Positions 18,269 through 31,074 are shown, counted from the first letter of the stretch. The stretch: 64,000 nt of DNA from Arenicella xantha (GCF_003315245.1 NZ_QNRT01000002.1:542206-606205), one strand, 5' to 3'. The notes: generated by a model not told the origin, from the letters alone. Numbers and translations: made by a program.

Positions 18269-18985
18269 TTAGATCGACCGCAAAACAAACTGCGGTGCGG
18301 ATGCTAACTTTTTAGCAACGATACTTATTGGCTTGCGAAGCGCCTGGCTGGTGCTCGGCGCCACACCAATTCGATCGGCTTCGAGTGCTGCTTTAAGTTT
18401 CTTGCGTGCATGAAACAGACGGGTCTTTACTGTGTTAGCAGGAATATCCACGATTTGAGCAATTTCAGAAGTACTATAACCATGAAAATACGCTAGTTCA
18501 GTAACAATGCGATGTGCTTCGGAAAGTTCGAGTAAGGCCGCATGTAACGATTCATTGACGTCGGCTTGCGCCTCAGTACCTTCGCCTGATATCACACTGT
18601 CGACAAGCTCGTCAGAGCTAACATGGTTATGACGACGCTCTTTACGCGAATGGGCAAGACCTGTACGGTAGGCAATACCAAATAACCAGGTCGATACTTT
18701 GGACTCACCTCGAAAACCAGCAGCCTTATTCCACACCGTTAATATCACGTCATTGTAAGCTTCTTCGACCAACGTGGTTGAAAACATCTGGCGCTGTAAA
18801 AAACGGGTAATGGGTAATTGAAATCGGTGATAGAGTTCGCTTAAAGCCGCACGATCGCGACTCGTGCCTATAAGCATAAGAAGTTTATCATCAGCGAACT
18901 CGCTATAACGCTCGCGGAGCTTGGCATGCTCTTTGACTATGCAATGAGGCATAACAGTTGTTACAACTGGTTTGTTAGTTCCCAT
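18269..18985 (-). CDS. ECF-type RNA polymerase sigma factor
   Basis: 238 aa from ATG 18985, chosen because GGAGAG lies 6 bases upstream; the longer frame to 19048 lacks this. Region 2 is visible around LYHRFQLPITRFLQRQ, VEEAYNDVILTVWNKAAGFRGESKVSTWLFGIAYR, matching the -10-recognition helix of group IV sigma-70 factors. Region 4 follows (LSEAHRIVTELAYFHGYSTSEIAQIV, TVKTRLFHARKKL), the -35-binding helix-turn-helix. A basic tail of about 35 residues follows. No anti-sigma factor is next to it; the divergent neighbour is a SARP-hydrolase fusion, which may be co-regulated. Confidence 0.92.
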   Translation of the reverse strand: MGTNKPVVTTVMPHCIVKEHAKLRERYSEFADDKLLMLIGTSRDRAALSELYHRFQLPITRFLQRQMFSTTLVEEAYNDVILTVWNKAAGFRGESKVSTWLFGIAYRTGLAHSRKERRHNHVSSDELVDSVISGEGTEAQADVNESLHAALLELSEAHRIVTELAYFHGYSTSEIAQIVDIPANTVKTRLFHARKKLKAALEADRIGVAPSTSQALRKPISIVAKKLASAPQFVLRSI

Positions 18986-19173
18986 TGGCTCTCCATAAAA
19001 TTGATCGCGTGTTGTGGTGACAAAGGTAACTGCCAATACAGTAAGCATGATGTTCGCGCGCCGTATCGATAGTCGTTATCTTGTTGATTGGAATTTATCG
19101 GTAGAGCGTTGTAACGAGCGTGGTAATTTCAGGGAAAGACCACGGTATTTTTTAGAATTCAGGTGATTTAGGT

Positions 19174-20778
19174 TTGAATAAAGCAATATTTATTAAAACG
19201 TTGGGGTCTTTAACGCTATCTCGGGACGGTCAAGAACTGCCGCTGCCTGCGTCTAAAAAGACACGCGCCTTGTTGGCTTTTTTGGCAATAAGCGCACGCC
19301 CCCATCGGCGCGAACGTCTGTGCGAGCTATTTTGGGAAGCGCCTGATGACCCGCGTGGCGCCTTACGTTGGTCGCTGAGTAAATTGCGAGGAGTGTTAAA
19401 ATCAACAACCGAGATGGGGCCAATAATAGCCGACCGAGAACGCGCGCAGCTTAATCTCGAAGGCATTGACATTGATTTCTCCACGATCAGAAAAACCCTG
19501 TTTGATCAGCATGCCGTGTTGCCCTTGGCCGAGTTAAGGAGTATCGCTGCAATGCTTGAACAGCCACTATTAGACGGGCTCGACTTGCCCAATCAACCGG
19601 GCTTTCAATCGTGGTTAGTCGCCGAGCGAGAAGATGCTCGTTTACTTAGAGTGAACGTAATGCGACGCCTTACGCTACACCCCGAAATTGAACATCAAGA
19701 AGCATGCAATTGGGCGCGTCGCTGGCTTGAGCTAGACCCGTTCAGCGACGGTGCCGCCGAAGCTCGCGTCATGACTCTGCGTCGACTTGGTCAATTGGCC
19801 GAAGCTCAACAAGTCATCGACCACTTTACGTCGTCACTTCAAAGCGCTGGGCTAACCATCAATGCCAAATTTGAAACTAGTCTGCAAGAGTATGATCGAA
19901 AAGATCAGGAAGAACCCAACCGAACATTGCTACGGCAGCAGAATATTAGCTTCTGTAAAACCGCGGATAATGTTCGGATTGCTTATGCAACCGTAGGGTC
20001 GGGACGCCCCATTGTCAAAGCGGCGAATTGGTTAAATCATTTGGAGCTTGATTGGGACAGCCCGATATGGGGCGACTTATTTCATGCACTTGCTAAAGAC
20101 CGAACCTTTATTCGCTATGATGAGCGTGGCAACGGTTTATCAGATTGGGACGTAGACGAAATAAACCAAGCGGTCTTTGTCAACGACCTTGAGACCGTGG
20201 TGGATCAACTTGAACTAAAAAAGTTTCCGCTCTTAGGTATCTCACAAGGCTGTGCGGTATCGATTGAATACGCTGTACGTCATCCAGAGCGAGTGTCCGC
20301 ACTGATTCTTATCTCCGGTTATGCAAGCGGCTGGCGCATCGGCGCAAGTGTCGAGGAACAAGCAAAACGTGAAGCAGTGATGACGCTAACCCAACACGGA
20401 TGGGGCGGCAAAAACCCGGCCTATCGACACATCTTCACCCAAACGTTTATGCCCGACGCCAAGCCCGAAGAGCTTGACTGGTTCGACGAATTTCAACGAC
20501 AAACCACGTCGCCTGAGAATGCGGTTCGGTTTCAACAAGCCTTTGCCGATATCGATGTGCGTGCGCTCCTGAGTCAAGTTAATGTACCGACCATCGTCTT
20601 CCACTCACGACATGACCAGCGGATATCCCTAGAACAAGGCCGAGAAGTAGCCAACGGCATACCGAACGCTCGCTTTGTAGCGCTTGAAAGCAACAACCAT
20701 ATTTTACTTGGACACGAACCCGCGTGGCAGGTAGTGATGGATGAGACTGAGCGTTTCCTCGCCGAACATAAACTCTAA
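19174..20778 (+). CDS. SARP/BTAD-type transcriptional activator fused to alpha/beta hydrolase
   Basis: 534 aa starting at TTG 19174, with AGGTGA 7 bases upstream. Residues about 4-95 form an OmpR/SARP-like winged-helix domain (TLGSLTLSRDGQELPL, TRALLAFLAISARPHRRERLCELFW); 95-245 match the bacterial transcriptional activator domain of SARP proteins. Residues about 265-534 are an alpha/beta hydrolase with nucleophile elbow LLGISQGCAVSIEYA, acid in HSRHDQRI and His in SNNHILLGHEP, so the catalytic triad looks intact. A ligand-hydrolysing or ligand-sensing regulator is the simplest reading. Divergent from the ECF sigma gene with 188 bases between them. Confidence 0.87.
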   Translation: MNKAIFIKTLGSLTLSRDGQELPLPASKKTRALLAFLAISARPHRRERLCELFWEAPDDPRGALRWSLSKLRGVLKSTTEMGPIIADRERAQLNLEGIDIDFSTIRKTLFDQHAVLPLAELRSIAAMLEQPLLDGLDLPNQPGFQSWLVAEREDARLLRVNVMRRLTLHPEIEHQEACNWARRWLELDPFSDGAAEARVMTLRRLGQLAEAQQVIDHFTSSLQSAGLTINAKFETSLQEYDRKDQEEPNRTLLRQQNISFCKTADNVRIAYATVGSGRPIVKAANWLNHLELDWDSPIWGDLFHALAKDRTFIRYDERGNGLSDWDVDEINQAVFVNDLETVVDQLELKKFPLLGISQGCAVSIEYAVRHPERVSALILISGYASGWRIGASVEEQAKREAVMTLTQHGWGGKNPAYRHIFTQTFMPDAKPEELDWFDEFQRQTTSPENAVRFQQAFADIDVRALLSQVNVPTIVFHSRHDQRISLEQGREVANGIPNARFVALESNNHILLGHEPAWQVVMDETERFLAEHKL

Positions 20779-21172
20779 TTCGGAAGCGCGCCCAGATTAA
20801 GATATCTTTCAAGTCTACTAACTAAGCGCAACTCGGCATGAGGACATATTCACTTATCATGCCCTATCCAATCACTCGCATAGGCTTGCCTTTTCGACCC
20901 TATTTTTCCACTTGATTAGGAAGATTAGCACTCTTTACAAGTGTTAAAGCGACCAATCTAACGATAATCGTTATTGCAGCCCCAGAAAGATGAAATGGAT
21001 CAATCGCTAAGTCTTCAGCAACCTCTAACCCTCAAGCGGCTAGCAAATGGTTTTAAATTTTTGTTTCAAAAAGTAGTCGTATCAAACTATGCTACCGCTA
21101 GACAAACGTAAGCACCAAGAATGCAAGCCTGCGAAAAATAATTATAACTATAAAAAATAAGGTAATACGGCA
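20779..21172. other. Intergenic region, nothing recognised
   Basis: About 390 bases between two plus-strand genes. AT-rich from 21050 onward, likely holding the promoter of the DegV gene; AAGG at 21160-21163 is its probable ribosome-binding site. No repeat, hairpin with T-run or open frame stands out. Confidence 0.4.
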
Positions 21173-22117
21173 ATGAGCTATACGATTATTATTGATTCGA
21201 GTGCGCAACTTCCAGAATCATACATAAAAGACAGACCAATCACAGTTTTACCCCTGCATATATCGCTCAATGGAAACGTTTTTTCAGACCGTATTAGTGA
21301 AAACAAACTAATAGATATTTATAACAGCGGTGAGATCACGGTCGATGCACAGATAAGTAGCGAACCCATTACCACGGGCGAGCTTATCGAGTTTATGGTT
21401 GAGAAAATAATACCGAACTATGACACAGCAATCTGCCAGACCATTGCCAAGGCACACAGCGCTACTTATGATAATTACACCAATGCGATTAACTCAATAT
21501 TAATTGAGTCCCGAAGACTGCGCGCTGCGCAGGATTTACCACGCCCATTTCGCATGACCTATATGAGCACTGGCAACACCTCTACGGGGCAAGGCTTAGT
21601 CGCGGCATATGCCGACGCCCTGGTCAGCAGAGGCTATGAATTTAATAAATACAAATCACAAATCGAAAAATTTAAAGTCTTTGCTAAGTCATACACAACC
21701 ATCAAGGACATGGTTTATGGTCGACACAAATCCAAACAGCGCGGCGTTAGCTCTGTGTCGTACCCAACAGCCGTGATTATGAATAAAACCGGCGTGGTGC
21801 CGATTGTCTGCAATAACAACGAGAAAATGTGGGTAATTGGGCTTCAACCTAAGTTTGAAAAAGCGGTCAATAGAATATTCAGATATGCCATCGAAAGAAT
21901 CAAAGAAGGGCTGTATTTTAATACGATCATAGTCAGCATTGCCGACGATACAGGTCGGTTAGATAACTTTTCTGAATACTCAAAACTAATCAGTGTTGCA
22001 CAACAAGCCGGGGTACAGGTGTTAGTAAACGTTATGACCCTGACCATCGCGTCCAACTATGGCCCCGGCTCTTTTTCGTTGGGTATTGCACCTAAGAACA
22101 GCAAAGTAGAACCGTGA
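21173..22117 (+). CDS. DegV family fatty-acid-binding protein
   Basis: 314 aa, cytoplasmic. IIIDSSAQLPESYI and ITVLPLHISLNG, then SSEPITTGELIEF, follow the DegV N-terminal pattern (D-S-x-x-x-L-P, V-V-P-L, T-S-x-P). DegV/FakB proteins bind a fatty acid in a deep tunnel and, in Firmicutes, present it to the kinase FakA. RMTYMSTGNTSTGQGLVAAYA corresponds to the central conserved D-S-x-x-x-S-x-G-x-G region, somewhat diverged. No FakA-like kinase is near, so the partner is unknown. The following gene starts 121 bases downstream. Confidence 0.85.
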   Translation: MSYTIIIDSSAQLPESYIKDRPITVLPLHISLNGNVFSDRISENKLIDIYNSGEITVDAQISSEPITTGELIEFMVEKIIPNYDTAICQTIAKAHSATYDNYTNAINSILIESRRLRAAQDLPRPFRMTYMSTGNTSTGQGLVAAYADALVSRGYEFNKYKSQIEKFKVFAKSYTTIKDMVYGRHKSKQRGVSSVSYPTAVIMNKTGVVPIVCNNNEKMWVIGLQPKFEKAVNRIFRYAIERIKEGLYFNTIIVSIADDTGRLDNFSEYSKLISVAQQAGVQVLVNVMTLTIASNYGPGSFSLGIAPKNSKVEP

Positions 22118-22172
22118 TTTCGATATCAGAAAACACCTAGTCTCACCAACTCAAAATATTAAACTCATCTGA

Positions 22173-25436
<3,264 letters not shown>

Positions 25437-25470
25437 TCATGATTGGCCTGAGGGAGGCGGGAATGACATA

Positions 25471-25502
25471 CAGCCGCTTGGGTAACATGTATTAGGCGGC
25501 TG
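25471..25502 (+). terminator. Hairpin after the beta-galactosidase gene
   Basis: CAGCCGC (25471-25477) and GCGGCTG (25496-25502), 18-base loop, starting 35 bases after the stop. No T-run; possible terminator or 3' stabilising structure. Confidence 0.4.
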
Positions 25503-26138
25503 AAGTGAGAATCATCAGCGAAGTTGAGGCAAACTATTATCTAAGAGTATATCCGTAAACATGCTCAGTATCCCCTAGAGCGGTGACTAAAACGCTAACA
25601 CCACATAAAACTATTAGCCTTTGAACTCAGTAGGTACTCGTCCAAATTGGCTCGCCTAGTACTTTAGTACAATTGTCTAACTATAGACTCTTGTCGTACA
25701 CTAGCTATATGACGCAGAGAGATACTTATTAGTACCCTGTTCTCCTGCAACAACCTAGCATTTTTTTACTAGATAGTTTGATAGCTCCAACAGCGAGAGC
25801 TAACGTTAGATAGTTTATCTAGTGCTAAGTAACCGAATATAAGTTGGCAGTACTTTCTCGGGTAGATATGTCTCATGCTCTATCCCCTGAATGGCCATGA
25901 GATATGTCGATAGAAACCGACAGTACTGCCAGCTTATTCATCACTAGAAACTAAAACGAGTAGTTAAAGTCGCATCGCAACCTTGCTTGGCGGCACGATT
26001 GAGTTCGTTCCTTCCAATACCTTAAATAGACAAGCTCTAGACACACAAGCTGTGCTTTGCCCATTTTTGCTTGGTAACGCCCACCTTATAGTGTAATCTA
26101 CGCAGCGTTTTGACTCAGATTTATCGCCTCTTCCTATT
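25503..26138. other. Long AT-rich intergenic region with stacked inverted repeats
   Basis: About 640 bases with no plausible gene. It contains a hairpin at 25768-25823, immediately followed by a long imperfect inverted repeat at 25839-25935 (listed separately), and recurrent TAGATAGTTT words (25770, 25806). It lies between two plus-strand genes with no transposase or terminal direct repeat that I can see. Confidence 0.55.
25768..25935. ncRNA. Candidate structured RNA or palindromic element
   Basis: Hairpin 1: ACTAGATA (25768-25775)/TATCTAGT (25816-25823) with inner TAGCTC/GAGCTA. Hairpin 2: outer arms around GGCAGTACT (25846-25854)/AGTACTGCC (25922-25930) extended by ATAAG on the left against CTTAT on the right, and inner arms GATATGTCTCATG (25865-25877)/CATGAGATATGTC (25896-25908). 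Differences between the arms in those stems are G-U compatible, as expected if the RNA fold is maintained. Strand and function unknown; a decayed palindromic mobile element is the alternative. Confidence 0.4.
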
Positions 26139-26762
26139 ATGTCTTTCGCATTTAATCGCTCTTCGCTTCTGGTTCTCGCCAGTGTTTTCCTAATCGCCTG
26201 TGGAGGCGGTAATTCTGACAGTGGTGGTGGTCAGGTGCCACCCGAACCTACCGCTGAAAAAACCACCGTCATTGCCATTGGTGACAGTATTGGCAACGGC
26301 TTTGGCATTGCGACCCCGTGGCCCACCATTTTAAGTGGCAAAATTAGCCGAGAAATGGTTAATACTTCTGTCACCAATGAACGAACCGACTTTGGCGTAC
26401 GCAACATCGAGATACTCGTCAATGAGCATAACCCTAGCCATGTTTTCATCTTGCTGGGCACCAATGAGGCCCTAAGAGACGAATCTATATCCAACGCAAT
26501 TAGTAACTTACAAAGCATGGTTGACTTCGCGCGTTCAAGAGACGTTGTTCCAGTAGTCGGAACGCTTCCACCGATTACCGCTGATTCAGCTCAAAATCGT
26601 CGTGCAGACGAGATAAGTCGAGGTATACGACGCCTCAACAATGCGGTAGTCGCCGAGGTGCGCGGCGCACTTGGCAGTGGCGAGACGATTATCGATGGGG
26701 TACATCCAAACCAAGAAGGACAAGAAATTATAGCCAATGCCTTTGCTAGTGTATTCCCATAG
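26139..26762 (+). CDS. SGNH/GDSL hydrolase lipoprotein (TesA-like)
   Basis: 207 aa. Lipoprotein signal with lipobox FLIACGGG, a flexible Ser/Gly linker, then VIAIGDSIGNGFG (block I, nucleophile Ser), VFILLGTNEALRD (block III G-x-N), and IDGVHPNQEGQ (block V Asp-x-x-His). This is the compact arylesterase/TesA arrangement, active on esters or acyl chains, exposed in the periplasm or at the cell surface. No good ribosome-binding site is visible before 26139, but the lipobox position fixes this region of the start. Monocistronic. Confidence 0.9.
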   Translation: MSFAFNRSSLLVLASVFLIACGGGNSDSGGGQVPPEPTAEKTTVIAIGDSIGNGFGIATPWPTILSGKISREMVNTSVTNERTDFGVRNIEILVNEHNPSHVFILLGTNEALRDESISNAISNLQSMVDFARSRDVVPVVGTLPPITADSAQNRRADEISRGIRRLNNAVVAEVRGALGSGETIIDGVHPNQEGQEIIANAFASVFP

Positions 26763-26939
26763 CATCGACCTGCTGCGGCATAAACGGAACCACCAGACAT
26801 AGAACCATTACTTAAACAGCGCATTTTTAGCGTTAGATTGATAACCGTTAGGCAGCTTTCTAAACCAGCTTTGAGTAATTGCCAACTCAGAGCTAGTTTC
26901 ATGCCGAACATCTAGGCTTACTTATGCTGGCTCTCGCTT

Positions 26940-27845
26940 CTAAGATCCCAAATGCGAGTCGCCAGCAAAGCGATCCGCCATAAAATCCACAAACGTTCGG
27001 ATTTTTTGCGCAACATACTTTGCCTGCGGATACACCACGTACAGTGACTGAGGAGTGGGTTGGAAGTCTGGTAAGGTTTGCACTAACGTGCCACTCGCCA
27101 GCTCTTGACTGACAATAAAGGTAGGAATAAGACTGATGCCAACGCCAGTGGTTAGCGCATCACGCAGAGCAAGACTGTTGTTGACAATTAGCGGTCCAGT
27201 TACGTCAACTGATTGAATCTCGCCAGCTTTGCTGAACAACCAGGTTTTTGGTGACGACGACAGACTGTAGACCAAACAACGATGCCTATGTAAGTCGATC
27301 GGCGCCTGCGGGCGTCCAAACCTTTCGAAGTACTCTGGAGCCCCACATAAAACCCGCTCTACCGATGACAAATGCCGTGAAACAAGCGTTGAGTCTTGGA
27401 GAGCGCTGCCAACACGAAGACCGACATCGAAGTCCCCTTCAATTAAATCGACAACATGATCGTCAAGCACCAGTTCGACTTCAATATCTTGATACTGAAA
27501 CAGGAACTCAGAAACTAGCGGTGCCACATGCAGCAGCCCGAACGACATCGGCGCGTTTACCCGTAAGCGGCCACGCGGCTCGCAAGAATTAGACGCTGCA
27601 GTGAGATCCGCTTCCTCTAAATCTTGAAGAATGGCAACACAGCGCCGATAGTACGCATCCCCGACTTCAGTAACGCTGAGACGCCGAGTGGTTCGCACCA
27701 GAAGCTGTGCACCAAGGTGTGCTTCTAAGTCACTGACATTTTTACTAATGGCGGCATTCGATATTCCAAGTTCACGCGCGGCAGCTGAAAAACCGTTGAG
27801 CTCGACAACTCGCCTGAATACCCGCATTGCATTTAACTGATTCAT
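26940..27845 (-). CDS. LysR-family transcriptional regulator
   Basis: 301 aa. The N-terminal winged helix-turn-helix (MRVFRRVVELNGFSAAARELGISNAAISKNVSDLEAHLGAQLLVRTTRRL) is standard LysR; residues about 90-295 are the periplasmic-binding-protein-like effector domain (RGRLRVNAPMSFG, DFDVGLRVGS, GVGISLIPTFI). Closest in feel to the DsdC/AaeR-like subgroup with short C-terminus. Divergent from the DUF1772-like gene at 27921, its likely target, with about 75 bases of AT-rich sequence between. Confidence 0.93.
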   Translation of the reverse strand: MNQLNAMRVFRRVVELNGFSAAARELGISNAAISKNVSDLEAHLGAQLLVRTTRRLSVTEVGDAYYRRCVAILQDLEEADLTAASNSCEPRGRLRVNAPMSFGLLHVAPLVSEFLFQYQDIEVELVLDDHVVDLIEGDFDVGLRVGSALQDSTLVSRHLSSVERVLCGAPEYFERFGRPQAPIDLHRHRCLVYSLSSSPKTWLFSKAGEIQSVDVTGPLIVNNSLALRDALTTGVGISLIPTFIVSQELASGTLVQTLPDFQPTPQSLYVVYPQAKYVAQKIRTFVDFMADRFAGDSHLGS

Positions 27846-27920
27846 TGTTAACTTTTATAGAACTATATTTCAATAAAATCAAATATTATCAACCATTCAC
27901 GAACTATGTATTATTGGCAC

Positions 27921-28391
27921 ATGAATTCGATAACTACATTTTTTAGCATTGTGAGCCTCGCATCGGCAACGGCGTCGGGAATATTAGCTGGCGCGCTTTT
28001 GACCGAGGCCAACGTACTTGTTCCATATTGGCGAAAGATGAAACCAAAGGAATTCCTTGGTTTGCACCATCAAATGGGGCCGTCACTATTCCGCTTCTTC
28101 GCACCTCTTACAATTGCGGGCACCATGCTGCCGCTTATTACGCTAATTGGCGCCTATATCGTTGGCTCACAAGCCCTGTACTGGTGGGCAATATCGGCTG
28201 CACTGGGGCTGCTTATGCTAGGCATCTATTTTGCTTACTTCAAATCGGCTAATAAACGCTTTGAAACCTCCTCGATAAGCGAAGACGAATTACCGGCCGA
28301 ACTCTCAAGATGGGCTTATTGGCATAATTTACGTTGCGTATTAGCGGTTGCCAGCTTAATAGCCGCACTACTCGCGATTCGAATCCAGTAG
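27921..28391 (+). CDS. DUF1772-like four-helix membrane protein
   Basis: 156 aa. Four hydrophobic segments (FFSIVSLASATASGILAGALL, FAPLTIAGTMLPLITLIGAYI, ALYWWAISAALGLLMLGIYFAYF, LRCVLAVASLIAALLAI) with a conserved-looking WAYWHNLRC before the last, typical of DUF1772/anthrone-oxygenase-like integral membrane proteins. ATG 27921 and 27906 are both possible; neither has a strong ribosome-binding site. It is divergent from the LysR gene and probably under its control. Substrate unknown. Confidence 0.8.
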   Translation: MNSITTFFSIVSLASATASGILAGALLTEANVLVPYWRKMKPKEFLGLHHQMGPSLFRFFAPLTIAGTMLPLITLIGAYIVGSQALYWWAISAALGLLMLGIYFAYFKSANKRFETSSISEDELPAELSRWAYWHNLRCVLAVASLIAALLAIRIQ

Positions 28392-28560
28392 AGAAGAACC
28401 ATAGCTTCAACCCGAAAACCAAACGCTTAAAGAAAATCAATTAAAAATAGGTATATACACTCATGAACTAAGCTGCCGAATTCTCCAGAATACAATTCAG
28501 TTTACGGCCGCAATAAAAAGTAGCTGAATATGAATATCCTATCGATTTGGAGTTTTTACG

Positions 28561-29091
28561 ATGCACCGAAGCCTATGTACAAGCGCCCTACTGTTGTTGC
28601 TCAGCACAACTCAGTCGGTGGCACAAAATAAAGTTGTGGTAGTGCCATTACTGGGCGATGAAGACCAGCCGTCCACTTACCAACAAAGCGGCGACTTGAA
28701 CAATGCGCTTTACGATATCTTCAGCCACAGCAGCCATCCCTTTGGCACGCCGATAGGCCCTTCGGTAATATTCAATAAACAAAGTGACGATACTGCATTA
28801 GAAGCCTTTCTGTTCAGCCATATTAGAATCCGCGGTCTCTCAGCTGAAGTAAGTGCGCCGTTTTGTCAGTTTACCCTGCTTGCCAATGGTAGTGAGCCCA
28901 GTTATTACAACCGCGCTGGACTAGACAACGACCGTAGAGAGGATGAGGTTTCACTCTGGTCGGTATATCAAAATCTACCTAAGGGCGTCTACGAGTTTCG
29001 TGTTTACGCATGGACAAACTCTATCGCACTCGACGTTGGGCTAGACCCCAACGGCTATGGCGGTCGGATAATCGTGAAAGAAACGAGATAA
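28561..29091 (+). CDS. Secreted protein with KVVVVPL mature N-terminus
   Basis: 176 aa; GGAG 9 bases upstream of ATG 28561. Signal peptide ends TQSVAQ and the mature chain starts NKVVVVPLLGDED, nearly the same motif as at 17185-17718 and 55617-56177. The remainder is predicted beta-rich (SHIRIRGLSAEVSAPFCQFTLLANG, KGVYEFRVYAWTNS), perhaps a jelly-roll; no catalytic residues. Stand-alone gene followed by the convergent RecQ gene. Not a family I can name. Confidence 0.78.
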   Translation: MHRSLCTSALLLLLSTTQSVAQNKVVVVPLLGDEDQPSTYQQSGDLNNALYDIFSHSSHPFGTPIGPSVIFNKQSDDTALEAFLFSHIRIRGLSAEVSAPFCQFTLLANGSEPSYYNRAGLDNDRREDEVSLWSVYQNLPKGVYEFRVYAWTNSIALDVGLDPNGYGGRIIVKETR

Positions 29092-29127
29092 ACCCAAAGT
29101 GCGGTTTACCATCCGCGTAAAAGATGC

Positions 29128-31074
29128 TCACATCAAGCTTTGAACTTTACTGCGAATATCGGCGTATCTAAAGTTCTCACATACTGCAAAACCACCAAGC
29201 TGCCTAACTTTATGGCGCGCGAAGATAGGCACACTTAACCCCGCAAGAAACCGGCAAAACAACTCTTCTGACAATTCGGAAAGAGGCGCAGCGAGTTTGT
29301 CTGTAAGGTGGCTTTGTAACGTGGATAAAGCCTGCCGTAACGATTCATCGCTGGGCCAATCTAGTTGCTGTGAATAGCTCAGCGTTGCAACTTGACCTCG
29401 ACATACCGAGCAATGCCCACATTGTTGCGGAGCTTGCTGGTCATCAAAATATCGTGACAAGTTGTGGCTCAAACAAACATCCAACTCAAAGAAACGTATC
29501 AGTGCAGCAATGCGTTTAATCTCTTTTTGCTCTTTTTCGATGAAATACCGATACAATGTTTGGGCTAGATTAACATCCGCTAAAGCATCGGAATTGACGG
29601 CAAACACCTCGGTCATGCGTTTGCTCTCCAACTCAATGCATTGCGTTTCTTGTAAGTATTCCAGCGCCCGAATCACTCGCCCACGATCACAAGAATAGTT
29701 GCTATACAGGGCGTCGAAATCCGGTTGGCCCCATACTTTCTTCATATGTGTGTGCTTAAAAATTGCATCGATAAAGCTACGTCTCTCGCCGTCAAAGCGA
29801 GCTAGTATTTGATCACGCGATTTTATGAATTTGTAATTAATGTCTGCAAAATAGGCATACTTTGGGCGTACGACTCCCAATAACTCCAACTGTACTAACA
29901 AGGTTTTTAGCGGTAGCTGCCGTACATTACTAGCATTGGAAAGGCTCACTAACAACAACTCCCAGTTACCGTCCTGTTGCTCGCTTCGAATATTGTCTAA
30001 TACAAAGTTGATCGAGGCTAACTCAGGTGTATCACCGTAGACGAAATTCTCAACAGTGTTCAAGCCATCTAAATTGGCCAAGGTGATACACCGCGAAGGC
30101 AAACCATCTCGCCCGGCTCGTCCAATTTCTTGACTGTAGTTCTCAATAGATTTAGGGAGATCATAATGCACTACGAAGCGTATATCTGATTTATCAATAC
30201 CCATACCAAACGCGATGGTAGCCACCACGATTTGGATACCCCCAGCCATAAACTGCTCTTGTATCTGCTGCCGCTTTTGGTTGTCGAAGCCGGCATGGTA
30301 GGCCGCCGCATTGAGGTTATTTTGACATAAAAAATCGGCAACTTTTTCTGCCGAGTGTTGCAGCGTGACATACACAATGCCAGCACCCTGAATTGATGAC
30401 GCGTACTCGAGTAGCGCGACGTTTTTGTCTGCCGTCGTTACCGGCACCACGGCCAAATCGAGATTGGGTCGATAGAACCCGGTTTGCACAATATTTTGTT
30501 CAACGATAGCAAATTTGTGCGCCATATCACGTTTGACCGCTTTGGTAGCGGTTGCCGTTAACAAGAGCACCAATGGAATATTTAAGTCATCACAATATGC
30601 CGGTAGCTTTAAGTAGTCAGGCCTAAAATTATGGCCCCATTCTGAAATACAATGCGCCTCATCAACCACTAACATGGATATCGGCACACTACCGATAAAT
30701 TCGCGAAAGCGTTCATTTTTGAAACGCTCAACTGACACCATCAATATCTTCAAATCACCAGCACGCACGCGCGCCATCACCTGCTGATTTTCAGACGGGG
30801 TTAAGGTGGAATCAATGCTAGCCGCAGAAATACCTTTGCTTGCTAAAAAAGCAAGCTGATCCTTCATCAAGGCCAACAATGGCGAAACGACCAACGTAAG
30901 GTGAGGCAAATGCAAGGCGGCAAACTGATAACACAATGATTTACCTGACCCGGTTGGAAAAATCGCTAACGACGAATGACCCGCCAATAGTTGCGTAATT
31001 GTTTGCTCTTGCCCTTCGCGAAACTGATCAAAGCCGAACGTCTGTTTTAGTGCATTGTGAATATCTAGTTTCAT
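29128..31074 (-). CDS. recQ: ATP-dependent DNA helicase RecQ-type
   Basis: 648 aa from ATG 31074 (MKLDIHNALKQTFGF); the longer GTG start at 31119 lacks proper spacing. RecQ motif 0 (FGFDQFREGQEQTI), Walker A (FPTGSGKSLCYQ, residues 39-50), DEAH box (VVDEAHCISEWGHNFRP), motif VI (YSQEIGRAGRDG) and the zinc-binding Cys set (CLSHNLSRYF, CGHCSVC). The C-terminus lacks an obvious HRDC domain. It unwinds DNA 3'-5' in recombination and repair. Last gene of the unit RNase HI - 56-aa protein - RecQ. Shorter-tailed than E. coli RecQ, so it may be a paralogous RecQ. Confidence 0.9.
   Translation of the reverse strand: MKLDIHNALKQTFGFDQFREGQEQTITQLLAGHSSLAIFPTGSGKSLCYQFAALHLPHLTLVVSPLLALMKDQLAFLASKGISAASIDSTLTPSENQQVMARVRAGDLKILMVSVERFKNERFREFIGSVPISMLVVDEAHCISEWGHNFRPDYLKLPAYCDDLNIPLVLLLTATATKAVKRDMAHKFAIVEQNIVQTGFYRPNLDLAVVPVTTADKNVALLEYASSIQGAGIVYVTLQHSAEKVADFLCQNNLNAAAYHAGFDNQKRQQIQEQFMAGGIQIVVATIAFGMGIDKSDIRFVVHYDLPKSIENYSQEIGRAGRDGLPSRCITLANLDGLNTVENFVYGDTPELASINFVLDNIRSEQQDGNWELLLVSLSNASNVRQLPLKTLLVQLELLGVVRPKYAYFADINYKFIKSRDQILARFDGERRSFIDAIFKHTHMKKVWGQPDFDALYSNYSCDRGRVIRALEYLQETQCIELESKRMTEVFAVNSDALADVNLAQTLYRYFIEKEQKEIKRIAALIRFFELDVCLSHNLSRYFDDQQAPQQCGHCSVCRGQVATLSYSQQLDWPSDESLRQALSTLQSHLTDKLAAPLSELSEELFCRFLAGLSVPIFARHKVRQLGGFAVCENFRYADIRSKVQSLM

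Noticed and set aside
25768-25935. Possible integron attC site
   Set aside because: The inverted repeats lack a convincing RYYYAAC/GTTRRRY core pair and no integron integrase is present.
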